From JANRLJ01 sp034437895 (GTDB lineage Bacteria; Chloroflexota; Anaerolineae; Aggregatilineales; Phototrophicaceae): DNA of 9,986 bases. The position numbers and the translations under genes were made by a program. The stretch spans positions 1-9,986 of the forward strand of contig DAOTTO010000400.1 of assembly GCA_034437895.1 (NCBI GenBank), given 5' to 3'. Shown piece by piece: positions 1 through 6,896 of the stretch (position 1 is its first letter; every line of letters begins with the position of its first letter). Under the pieces are notes generated by a model. It was not told where the DNA came from and made no database searches. It saw only the letters and a list, made by a program, of their open reading frames with translations.

Positions 1-34
1 GGGGACTTAAAGAACCATTGTGAACCGTTTTTCT

Positions 35-61
35 CCCCTTCGCCATTGCATGGCGAAGGGG
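35..61. repeat. REP-like palindromic hairpin
   Basis: A perfect 12-bp inverted repeat, CCCCTTCGCCAT (35-46) and ATGGCGAAGGGG (50-61), is closed by a 3-base TGC loop. It is followed by a G-rich run but no T-tract, so it does not look like a standard intrinsic terminator on the plus strand. C/G-rich palindromes of this type are common dispersed intergenic repeats in Chloroflexota-like genomes (from memory, not searched). It could also end a transcript entering from outside the window. Only one copy is present here, so its repetitive nature is inferred. Confidence 0.55.
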
Positions 62-151
62 TCGGGGGATGAGGACATCATAAAAGTTAATCAAAGTGCG
101 CTATCCAAAACTGAGGTTATCTCTACTTATTGCTTCATCAGGTGACATACT

Positions 152-172
152 CCCCATGCCTGAAGGCAGGGG
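152..172 (-). repeat. Right-end-type hairpin of the IS200/IS605-like element
   Basis: The plus strand shows CCCC-A-TGCC, a TGAA loop, then GGCA-GGGG, giving an 8-bp stem with one bulged A. On the minus strand it is preceded by GAAG and followed by AGTATGTCAC. The layout of a GC-rich imperfect hairpin a few bases from a GTCA(C) end matches known IS200/IS605 right ends and the 3' end of TnpB-associated omegaRNAs. The exact cleavage site cannot be fixed because the second copy is cut off by the window end before this point. Confidence 0.55.
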
Positions 173-428
173 CTTCTGCCGTGAACGCCGGATGCCGTGC
201 TTTTCGCAGGGACTTCCACCGACTGAGACAGTATGAGATGATGCCCCATCTCAAAACACAGACGTTGTTGGTTGAATATTTTACGTGGCAACCTATTTGC
301 CACAACCGCCTATATTCCGTTGTTAAAGTGCCTCGATTGGCTCAATTACCGAGCTTTACGCCTCGTGCAATGCGTCAATTGAATGAATGGAAGTATAGCG
401 CCAATGGTTTCAATCCTCAAGATTTTCT

Positions 429-471
429 ACGCCTTATATCCCCCTATCTAAAGCTAGGGGCTTTACGGCGT
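429..471 (-). repeat. Left-end-type hairpin of the IS200/IS605-like element
   Basis: The inner stem CCCCTA (441-446) / TAGGGG (455-460) with an 8-base loop sits inside an outer ACGCC (429-433) / GGCGT (467-471) pairing. In the right-hand copy the equivalent hairpin (9785-9827) has one base change, at the position matching 455, which shortens the inner stem to 5 bp. The hairpin lies 7 bases from the TTAC that marks the element edge, the expected position for a subterminal recognition hairpin. It could instead be a second right-end hairpin from a nested element, since it resembles the one at 152-172. Confidence 0.5.
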
Positions 472-481
472 TTTTCGGTAA

Positions 482-713
482 AGTTGACCGAAATTCAACA
501 GTTAAAGACGATTGCTAAAGAGATTGACTCACAGTCCGTCGTGATTGTCGTACCGCGTCGACGGAATTTGATAAACTTAAGCTAAACACCGAACCTAATG
601 CAGCTTCTAAAACAGAGGCTGTTTAAATTGAACAAATAAAAACAGGTTATGTTGAGGTTTAATTCATTTTGAAAATTTAAGGACTCAAGTCATAATGAGC
701 GGCATTTACCAAA
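482..713 (+). other. Leader region of ppc with possible decayed coding tail
   Basis: This stretch lies between the mobile repeat and the carboxylase start. Plus-strand frames at 481-585 and 516-629 encode, across a frame change, residues such as KLTEIQQLKTIAKEID, then QSVVIV, then EFDKLKLNTEPNAASKTEAV and a stop. This has the look of a real protein C-terminus broken by indels. Its pattern weakly recalls a Cas2 tail, but no N-terminal part is present on the far side of the element. From about 630 to 713 the DNA is AT-rich and may hold the ppc promoter. I could not pick a convincing -35/-10 pair. An AAGGA motif at 679-683 precedes a short out-of-frame ATG at 695 rather than the ppc start. Confidence 0.25.
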
Positions 714-3425
714 ATGAGATGGACTATGTCGCTAATAAACGGAAACGACCCAAACAATCCCCTGAGCGCTGATATTCGTCTGCTCGGCAATTTACTCGGC
801 GGCATCATCAAAGAACAGCAGGGGGAAGTTGTCTTCTCGCTGGTGGAGGAAGTTCGCGCCAGTGCCAAAGCCCGTCGCAGCGGAAACCCGGCTGAATATC
901 TCACCGCCCTCATCAGCGGCACCAATCTTGAACAAAAACGCTCGCTGATTAAAGCCTTTAGCAATTATTTTCAGTTGATCAATATCGCGGAAGATCAACA
1001 GCGCATCCGTGCCTTACGTGACCGGGAACGCAAAGATGGTCAGTTGGGCGAATCCATCAATGCCGCGGTCCATGAACTGGCGGAAGCGGGGTTGAGTGCG
1101 GCGGGAATGCGGGCGCTGCTCGGCAAAATCCGCGTCCGACTGGTGCTGACGGCGCATCCCTCGGAGGCGAAACGCAAAGAGGTTTTGATTAAACTGCGTG
1201 ACATCGCCGAAATGATGGCGCTGTTGGAAAACAAAGACCTGCTCAAGCGCGAGCGACAAAATTATGAGGCGGCGATCACCCGCCGGATTGAGCAGCTTTG
1301 GCAGATTCAGCCCACCCGCGCCACCCGCGCCACTGTTAAAGATGAGGTCGATTTTGGCTTATACTTCCTCACATCGGTGATTATGGAAGTGGTCGTAGCG
1401 TTGTATGAAGATTTGCAGACCGATTTAGAAGCTGCTTATCCTGGCGAAGATTGGTCGGACTTGCCGCCGATTCTGCGCTTTGCCTCGTGGATTGGCGGTG
1501 ATCGGGACGGGAATCCGAATGTGTCGCCGGAGGCAACGCTAGAAACCATGCAAACGCTGCGTGAGGCGGTTAAACAGGTTTATATCAATGATGTCGTTTA
1601 TCTTCGTGATCGTCTGACCCAATCCACCGAAGAAGTGAAAGTTTCTGATGAACTGTTGGCGGCATTTTTCATTGATACGGAATTACGGGAACGCTACCCC
1701 AATGAGGTTTATCGCCAAATTATGGAAGCTATCCGTTTACGGCTAGAATCCAATCATTACGATACCAGCGACGATCTCTTGCGTGATCTGGCAGAAATTT
1801 CGGGGAGTTTATTCGCGAATGGCAGCCATCACTCCGCAGGTGGGTCATTCACTTGGCTGATGCGGAAGGTGCAGTTATTTGGGCTGCATCTGGTGCCGAT
1901 GGATATTCGTGAAGATTCCCGTTTGCATACCGCCGCGCTAAAAGAAGTTTTTGAGCGCTATAGCATTGCGAAAGACTATTCAACGCTTTCCGAAGCGGAA
2001 AAGCAAGACATCCTCACTCGCGAAATCGCCAGCAGTCGTCCACTTTTCCCGCGTGAACCAGAACACTATTTTACTCCGGCGACCTGCCGCATCATCGAAA
2101 CGTGGCGGATGATCGCCAAAGCGCACCGGCTCTATGGGACAGTCGTAATTGACACCTTTATCACGAGCATGAGTCAGCAGCCAAGCGATGTGTTGGCGAT
2201 GCTGTTGTTTGCGCGTGAAGTCGGCGTGGATAAGCAGCTTGATCTCGCGCCGCTGTTTGAAACAGTGGATGATCTGGTGGCCGCGCCGGGCGTGATGACG
2301 GCGCTTTTCGCCAATGAAGAATACATGCGCCATCTGCAAGATCGCAAAACGCCGGAAGGCTTGCTCCGGCAGCAGATCATGATTGGCTATTCCGATAGCA
2401 ACAAAGACGGCGGTTACATCGCCTCAAATTGGAGCTTGTATCAAGCGCAGCAGACGCTTTCTGAATTGTGTTCTTCTAACGGCGTTTTGCTGGAATTATT
2501 TCATGGGCGCGGAGGCAGCATCGGGCGCGGCGGTGGCCCGACCAACCGTGCCATTCTTTCGCAGCCACCCGGTTCGCTGCAAGGTGAGATCAAAATCACC
2601 GAACAAGGTGAAGTCATCGCGTATCGCTACAGCAACGGCGCGATTGCCCGCCGCCATTTGAATCAACTGATGCACGCTGTCTTCTTAGCGATGGGTGCGC
2701 CGCAGAAAAGTGATTTTCCACAATCATGGTACGCCGCGATGGATGAACTTTCGGAACGCGGACGCAAAGCCTATCGTAAGTTGGTCTATGAAACACCTGG
2801 TTTTCTCGATTATTGGCAGCAGGCCACCCCGATTAATGAACTTGCCAATATGCCCATCGGCAGCCGTCCTGCCAAACGTAAAGCAGGCGGGTTCGATTCC
2901 ATCCGGGCAATCCCTTGGGTGTTTAGCTGGATGCAAAGCCGCGCCATCATCCCTAGTTGGTATGGTGTGGGTTATGCGCTGGAGACGCTGTGCGTAGAGC
3001 AAGAGGACGGCCTGACCACGCTCAAAACGATGTACAGCGAGTGGTCTTTCTTCCAAGCCTTGATCGAAAATGTCCAGCTTGACTTGGCAAAGGCTGATAT
3101 GGAAATCGCCGAACTTTACGCGGAATTGGTGCAGGATGAGGTATTACGCGAATCAATCTTCGGGCAAATTCAGGCTGAACATAAACGCGCTTGTTATTAC
3201 ATCTGTGCCATTACGGGGCAGGAAGAACTGCTTGACCGGATGCCCGTGATTAAGCGCTCCATCGAGCGGCGCAATCCTTATGTCGATCCCTTAAACTTCA
3301 TTCAGGTTGATTTGCTGCGGCAACTACGCGACCTAGACCCTGACTCGGCTGAATATAAAGCCACCATGCGCGAAGTGCTGGCAACGGTCAGCGGTATTGC
3401 GGCGGGAATGAAGACGACGGGGTGA
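714..3425 (+). CDS. ppc: Phosphoenolpyruvate carboxylase
   Basis: This cytosolic enzyme carboxylates phosphoenolpyruvate with bicarbonate to give oxaloacetate and phosphate, refilling the TCA cycle. The product is 903 residues, close to the bacterial norm (E. coli 883). The family landmarks appear in order. The first catalytic histidine is in TAHPSEAKRKEV (His148; the usual Thr of TAHPTE is Ser). GGDRDGNPNV lies at 261-270. GYSDSNKDGG starts near 558. HGRGGSIGRGGGPTNRAILS (from His597) is the PEP and catalytic loop. SRPAKRK lies near 717-723. The protein ends in GIAAGMKTTG, matching the conserved GIAAGMRNTG-type C-terminus. The start is uncertain: ATG 714 and in-frame ATG 726 are both possible and neither has a strong ribosome site. 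An in-frame stop at 696-698 excludes anything longer. No degradation is visible. Confidence 0.96.
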   Translation: MRWTMSLINGNDPNNPLSADIRLLGNLLGGIIKEQQGEVVFSLVEEVRASAKARRSGNPAEYLTALISGTNLEQKRSLIKAFSNYFQLINIAEDQQRIRALRDRERKDGQLGESINAAVHELAEAGLSAAGMRALLGKIRVRLVLTAHPSEAKRKEVLIKLRDIAEMMALLENKDLLKRERQNYEAAITRRIEQLWQIQPTRATRATVKDEVDFGLYFLTSVIMEVVVALYEDLQTDLEAAYPGEDWSDLPPILRFASWIGGDRDGNPNVSPEATLETMQTLREAVKQVYINDVVYLRDRLTQSTEEVKVSDELLAAFFIDTELRERYPNEVYRQIMEAIRLRLESNHYDTSDDLLRDLAEISGSLFANGSHHSAGGSFTWLMRKVQLFGLHLVPMDIREDSRLHTAALKEVFERYSIAKDYSTLSEAEKQDILTREIASSRPLFPREPEHYFTPATCRIIETWRMIAKAHRLYGTVVIDTFITSMSQQPSDVLAMLLFAREVGVDKQLDLAPLFETVDDLVAAPGVMTALFANEEYMRHLQDRKTPEGLLRQQIMIGYSDSNKDGGYIASNWSLYQAQQTLSELCSSNGVLLELFHGRGGSIGRGGGPTNRAILSQPPGSLQGEIKITEQGEVIAYRYSNGAIARRHLNQLMHAVFLAMGAPQKSDFPQSWYAAMDELSERGRKAYRKLVYETPGFLDYWQQATPINELANMPIGSRPAKRKAGGFDSIRAIPWVFSWMQSRAIIPSWYGVGYALETLCVEQEDGLTTLKTMYSEWSFFQALIENVQLDLAKADMEIAELYAELVQDEVLRESIFGQIQAEHKRACYYICAITGQEELLDRMPVIKRSIERRNPYVDPLNFIQVDLLRQLRDLDPDSAEYKATMREVLATVSGIAAGMKTTG

Positions 3426-3471
3426 GGGGGAGTTGAAAGTATTTTTGGGAATGTCTATTTTGGTGGGGTAG

Positions 3472-3493
3472 GGAACGACCTATGTGTCGTTCC
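3472..3493 (+). terminator. Possible ppc terminator hairpin (no U-tract)
   Basis: A perfect 8-bp stem, GGAACGAC (3472-3479) and GTCGTTCC (3486-3493), with a 6-base loop lies 46 bases after the ppc stop codon. No run of T follows, so a Rho-independent terminator is only one reading. The symmetry would also suit a protein-binding operator for the ATPase gene downstream. Confidence 0.35.
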
Positions 3494-3555
3494 TCTCGAT
3501 ACGTACACACGGCATATATCCCGTTATTTCCCTACAGAGACACTAAAAACTAAGT

Positions 3556-3604
3556 TGTGGGTTTTAACGTATCACAAGGGTAATGTTATTTAGATCAACC
3601 CACA
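3556..3604 (+). promoter_or_regulatory. Long-loop inverted repeat upstream of the ATPase gene
   Basis: TGTGGGTT (3556-3563) and AACCCACA (3597-3604) are perfect 8-base complements separated by 33 bases. They end 27 bases before the TTG start of the ATPase gene and about 17 bases before its ribosome site. In RNA this would form a stem directly upstream of the ribosome-binding region, so a leader control element is possible. I do not recognise it as a known metal riboswitch class; the conserved bases of the Mn-sensing yybP-ykoY type are not evident. Confidence 0.25.
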
Positions 3605-3631
3605 GACGATAACCTCAAGCCGGAGAAAAAT

Positions 3632-6097
3632 TTGGAAGCGTTAAAAACAGACAGTCCGATGGTCAACGAACAATTACGCGGTCTCACCGAGCAAGAAGCC
3701 ATCAAACGTCGGGAGCAGGGACAGGGCAATAACGTCCGCATCCAGACCGGACGGACGTATGCTCAGATTGTCTTCCAGAATTTTTTCACGTTCATCAACT
3801 GCATCTTATTCGGCATCGGCTTTGTGATGGTTTTGCTCGGCTTATATGGCGATGCGTTTGTCAGTGTCGGCGTTGTCATGCTGAATGTGATCGTCAGCCT
3901 TGTGCAAGAAACCCGCGCCAAACGCCAACTGGATCAAATCGCGCTGCTGACGCGCCCCAAAGCCACTGTTATTCGGGATGGGCAGGAAAAAATCGTTGAT
4001 CCGTCTGAAATCGTCATTGGCGACATGATTTGTGCCGATGCTGGCGATCAAATCGTCGTTGATGGGGCGGTTGTGGGCGACGGCAAAATGGATGTCGATG
4101 AGTCCCTATTGACGGGGGAGTCTGATTTAGTTTCTAAAAAAGCGGGCGATGAAGTGTTTTCGGGCAGTTTTTGTGTATCAGGCCGCGCCACGTATGAAGC
4201 GCAAAAAGTCGGCGTTGAGAGTTTTGCCAATAAATTAACAATAACTGCCCGTCAGTTCCGCATCGTGCGGACACCGCTGCAAAAAGATATTAATCTGGTT
4301 GTGCGCCTGCTGCTGGCGTTGGCGACAGTCATCGGGGTTTTGTTTATCGCCTCGTTTGCGATTGATGGCGCGAGTGCCAAGCGTATCGTACAGACGGCGG
4401 CGGTGATTGCTGGTTTAGTGCCTGCGGGGTTGATTTTGATGACGGCGACCTCGTATGCCATAGGCGCGGTACGTATGTCCGGCAAGGGGGCGCTCGTCCA
4501 ACGGGCGAATGCGGTTGAGTCGATGAGTAACGTAAATGTACTGTGTCTCGATAAAACTGGCACACTGACCGCGAATCGCATCAATCTGGCGCAGGTAGTT
4601 CCGCTTGGCATCAGCGAGACAGAGTTAAAAAACGCTCTTGGCGATTATGCCCGCAGCACCCGCGCCGGCAACCGCACCAGCGAGGCATTAAAAACGGGTC
4701 TTGAAGGGCAATCGCGCAAAATTCTGGACGAAATCCCCTTTTCGTCAGCGCGTAAATGGAGCGCTTTGACGTTTGATGAGGAAGCACGACGCGGGGTCTA
4801 CGTCCTCGGTGCGCCGGAGATGTTGCGTCCTTATCTGACGGATGATACCGATATTGCACAGGCACAAATCGATCAATGGTTAGATCACGGGATGCGTGTG
4901 CTGCTGGTGGCGCACAGCCAAGACCTCCACATGCTGCACGATTCATTAGGGCAGCCTCGTTTGCCAGGCGATTTACAAGCGATTGGACTCGTCAGTTTTA
5001 GCGATGAGCTGCGTCCAGAAGCTAAAGAAACCTTGGATGGATTTCTTAAAGCAGGGATTCGGCTGAAGATTATCTCCGGCGATAATCCTTACACCGTTGC
5101 GGCATTGGCGAAACAAGCAGGTCTGGCCGACGACATTCGTGCCATTTCTGGGACAGAATTAGAAGCCATGAGTGCATCTGAAGTCGGGCAGATCGCCGAG
5201 GATATGACTATCTTTGGGCGCATTACCCCTCAACAAAAAGAAATGCTCGTCCAAAGTCTGCAAGATCAGCATCATTATGTGGCGATGATTGGTGACGGCG
5301 TAAACGATGTGCTTTCGTTAAAAAAAGCACATATTGGCATTGCCATGCAAAGTGGGAGTGCAGCCACACGCGGAGTCGCCGATATTGTCCTGCTTGGCGA
5401 TTCATTCGCCGCGCTGCCCAAAGCCTTTATGGAGGGTCAACGGATTTTAAATGGAATGGGCGATATTATTCGGCTCTTCTTAACCCGTGCTTTCTACGCC
5501 GCGCTCATCATTATTGGAACCGCCATTATGATGAATACCCAGCTATTTCCCTTTATCCCCAAACATGCCTCGCTGCTGACGCTGCTTACTGTTGGCTTCC
5601 CAACTTTCGGCTTGGCGGCTTGGGCGCATGTAGGTGTACCGGAGCACCATCTTGTGCGCTCGACGATGCGGTTTGCGATCCCAGCGGCACTTCTTACGGC
5701 AGCTTTTGGGATGGGCATTTATTTTTACTATATCCTGACGATTTACGAGCCTAATCCCGGATTATATACGCTCGGTTTTGCCCGTACCGCGCTGACGACG
5801 TTTTTGGTGTCCTGCGGCCTAGTTTTGATCGTCTTTGCAGAACCGCCAACACCGCTTTGGGTGGCAGGGGATGAACTCAGCGGCGATTGGCGACCAACTG
5901 GGTTAGCCTTATTGATGTTTGCGACATTCATCCTCATTAATGCGGTTAAGCCTCTAAGAGTTTTCTTTGAATTGGAGGTACTGCGTGTGACGGATTATAT
6001 TTTTATTGCTACGATTGTGTTGGTGTGGACGGTTGCCTTGCGGTCGATATGGCGCTCACGCCTGTTAGAGCGTTTTATCGGCTTGCCAGAAGGTTGA
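3632..6097 (+). CDS. Cation-transporting P-type ATPase (CtpE-like)
   Basis: This membrane pump couples ATP hydrolysis through an aspartyl-phosphate to cation movement. The 821 residues show the actuator TGES motif at 161-164, the phosphorylated Asp307 in DKTGTLT, and the hinge GDGVND at 554-559. About ten hydrophobic helices are visible: two near 50-90, two near 220-285 (the second containing PAGL at 264-267), and six from about 610 to the C-terminus. No N-terminal heavy-metal (CxxC) domain is present. The LVQRANAVESMSNVNVLCLD stretch before the Asp resembles the CtpE group of putative Ca2+ pumps. The usual Glu of helix 4 (PEGL) is Ala here, so the ion cannot be assigned. Translation probably starts at TTG 3632, preceded by GGAG at 3622-3625 with 6-base spacing; ATG 3659 is the alternative. 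The gene appears intact and stands alone. Confidence 0.9.
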   Translation: MEALKTDSPMVNEQLRGLTEQEAIKRREQGQGNNVRIQTGRTYAQIVFQNFFTFINCILFGIGFVMVLLGLYGDAFVSVGVVMLNVIVSLVQETRAKRQLDQIALLTRPKATVIRDGQEKIVDPSEIVIGDMICADAGDQIVVDGAVVGDGKMDVDESLLTGESDLVSKKAGDEVFSGSFCVSGRATYEAQKVGVESFANKLTITARQFRIVRTPLQKDINLVVRLLLALATVIGVLFIASFAIDGASAKRIVQTAAVIAGLVPAGLILMTATSYAIGAVRMSGKGALVQRANAVESMSNVNVLCLDKTGTLTANRINLAQVVPLGISETELKNALGDYARSTRAGNRTSEALKTGLEGQSRKILDEIPFSSARKWSALTFDEEARRGVYVLGAPEMLRPYLTDDTDIAQAQIDQWLDHGMRVLLVAHSQDLHMLHDSLGQPRLPGDLQAIGLVSFSDELRPEAKETLDGFLKAGIRLKIISGDNPYTVAALAKQAGLADDIRAISGTELEAMSASEVGQIAEDMTIFGRITPQQKEMLVQSLQDQHHYVAMIGDGVNDVLSLKKAHIGIAMQSGSAATRGVADIVLLGDSFAALPKAFMEGQRILNGMGDIIRLFLTRAFYAALIIIGTAIMMNTQLFPFIPKHASLLTLLTVGFPTFGLAAWAHVGVPEHHLVRSTMRFAIPAALLTAAFGMGIYFYYILTIYEPNPGLYTLGFARTALTTFLVSCGLVLIVFAEPPTPLWVAGDELSGDWRPTGLALLMFATFILINAVKPLRVFFELEVLRVTDYIFIATIVLVWTVALRSIWRSRLLERFIGLPEG

Positions 6098-6329
6098 TTG
6101 ATGAGGCTTGCGATGCTTTCGGCGGCTACTATGTAAACAACATACTATGAAGAACATAAAAAAATTGACGTTAGGGCAATCTTTAGGCAGTTCCCCATTT
6201 TCAAATCTTAGCAAGAAATGATATATTTAGTTGACTGTTTGATTTCTCAAAGATTGTTCCGTTTTCTGATAAGTTAAATAAGCGCTTGAACATAAAACCA
6301 AGCGATATAACGCTATATAAGGGTCGTTG
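6098..6329. other. AT-rich intergenic region upstream of the FHA gene
   Basis: No gene is supported in these 232 bases. A 7-base direct repeat TACTATG occurs at 6127-6133 and 6143-6149, 16 bases apart, which could be a regulator site but may be chance. Several TTGA-type hexamers (6165, 6231, 6286) and AT-rich candidates for a -10 box exist, but no pair has the standard 16-18 base spacing, so no promoter is called. AAGGG at 6319-6323 is the ribosome site for the next gene. Confidence 0.4.
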
Positions 6330-6833
6330 ATGAACGAAGAAAACATGGTGCCAGATCAAGAATCAGCCGAAAGCACCAAAGATGTGGTCGGCGGTACGAC
6401 GACGAACGATGTTCAGCGTGATGCACGAGAAGCGGTGGAACTTTATCAACGTAACAAGATGAATGATAACAACATGAATCAGCGCAAAAGCCCCGTTATT
6501 GAAGGGGAACTCACGCTGCGAATTGAAGCGCAAGGCTCTGCAACACCACTTCTGGTTAACGTGTTGGCGGAAACCGTCATCGGGCGGCGCGATCCTACGA
6601 CCAGCAGCGTTCCTGAAGTGGACTTAACCCCTTATGGTGGCTATCAAATGGGGATCAGCCGTCGGCATGCCGCCATTCGTTTGCTCAATAAACGGCTTGA
6701 TGTGGTTGATTTGGGCAGCCGTAACGGGACATACTTGAATGGGGAGCGCCTAAAGCCGCATCAGCCTATCGCCTTGCTTGATGGCGATGAACTGCGTTTG
6801 GGCAAAATTATGCTGCAGATTTATTTTCAATAG
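6330..6833 (+). CDS. FHA-domain protein
   Basis: This is a 167-residue protein with a single C-terminal forkhead-associated domain, a module that binds phosphothreonine peptides and usually works with Ser/Thr protein kinases. FHA signatures are clear: VIGRRDP opens the fold, GISRRHAAIR carries the conserved Ser-Arg-x-His phosphopeptide-binding motif, LGSRNGTYLNGERL holds the conserved Asn-Gly, and DGDELRLGKIMLQI closes it. About the first 60 residues are polar and low in hydrophobics, probably disordered, with several Thr residues that could be phosphorylated (inference). ATG 6330 is preferred because AAGGG at 6319-6323 lies 6 bases upstream; the TTG at 6327 just before it would be too close. 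No kinase gene is nearby; the next gene, a Roadblock protein, converges on it with a 63-base gap. Confidence 0.9.
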   Translation: MNEENMVPDQESAESTKDVVGGTTTNDVQRDAREAVELYQRNKMNDNNMNQRKSPVIEGELTLRIEAQGSATPLLVNVLAETVIGRRDPTTSSVPEVDLTPYGGYQMGISRRHAAIRLLNKRLDVVDLGSRNGTYLNGERLKPHQPIALLDGDELRLGKIMLQIYFQ

Positions 6834-6869
6834 ATCAGCGTTGTGTGGCAGTGGCATAAACAGCGACTT

Positions 6870-6893
6870 GCCTGAAGCGCAGCCTGAAGCGTA
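6870..6893. repeat. 12-base tandem duplication between convergent genes
   Basis: GCCTGAAGCGCA (6870-6881) is followed directly by GCCTGAAGCGTA (6882-6893), differing by one base. It sits in the short gap between the FHA stop and the Roadblock stop. It is probably replication slippage. No hairpin terminator was found in this gap. Confidence 0.6.
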
Positions 6894-6896
6894 GCC

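Larger units (their letters stand above)
143..481 (-). mobile_element. Non-autonomous IS200/IS605-derived element (two-hairpin, no transposase)
   Basis: Read on the minus strand, this stretch begins with TTAC (481-478). It then has a hairpin (CCCCTA/TAGGGG, 460-441, with an outer ACGCC/GGCGT pairing at 471-429), about 265 bases of structured non-coding sequence, and a second hairpin (172-152) followed by GGGGAGTATGTCAC. That last motif closely resembles the right end of many IS200/IS605 elements that carry tnpB. The two hairpins are in the same orientation and resemble each other (AAGCCCCT, CTT, AG and GGGG shared at matching positions), as expected for subterminal hairpins recognised by a Y1 transposase. 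No TnpA or TnpB reading frame is present. The interior could be the remains of an omegaRNA region. The TTAC edge is set by comparison with the copy at 9775-9986; the 143 edge is estimated from the motif only. Confidence is good for a mobile repeat and moderate for the family. Confidence 0.6.

Noticed and set aside
474..494. Inverted repeat TTTCGGT / ACCGAAA spanning the element edge
   Set aside because: Seven-base stem, but the right-hand copy lacks the outer half because it belongs to the flank; likely fortuitous.
130..585. 151-codon plus-strand open frame across the left element
   Set aside because: It runs through hairpins and the mobile repeat, and the other copy has a 26-base indel that breaks the frame. 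Composition and lack of a ribosome site suggest chance, except for the possibly relic tail discussed separately.
1980..2339. 119-codon minus-strand frame inside ppc
   Set aside because: Antisense shadow of the strongly conserved carboxylase; no supporting signal.
4252..4611. 119-codon minus-strand frame inside the ATPase gene
   Set aside because: Antisense shadow of a membrane-helix region; no ribosome site or recognised domain.
6286..6320. Sigma-70-like promoter before the FHA gene (TTGAAC plus TATAAC or TATATA)
   Set aside because: Spacings of 14 or 22 bases do not fit the usual 16-18, so I do not call it.
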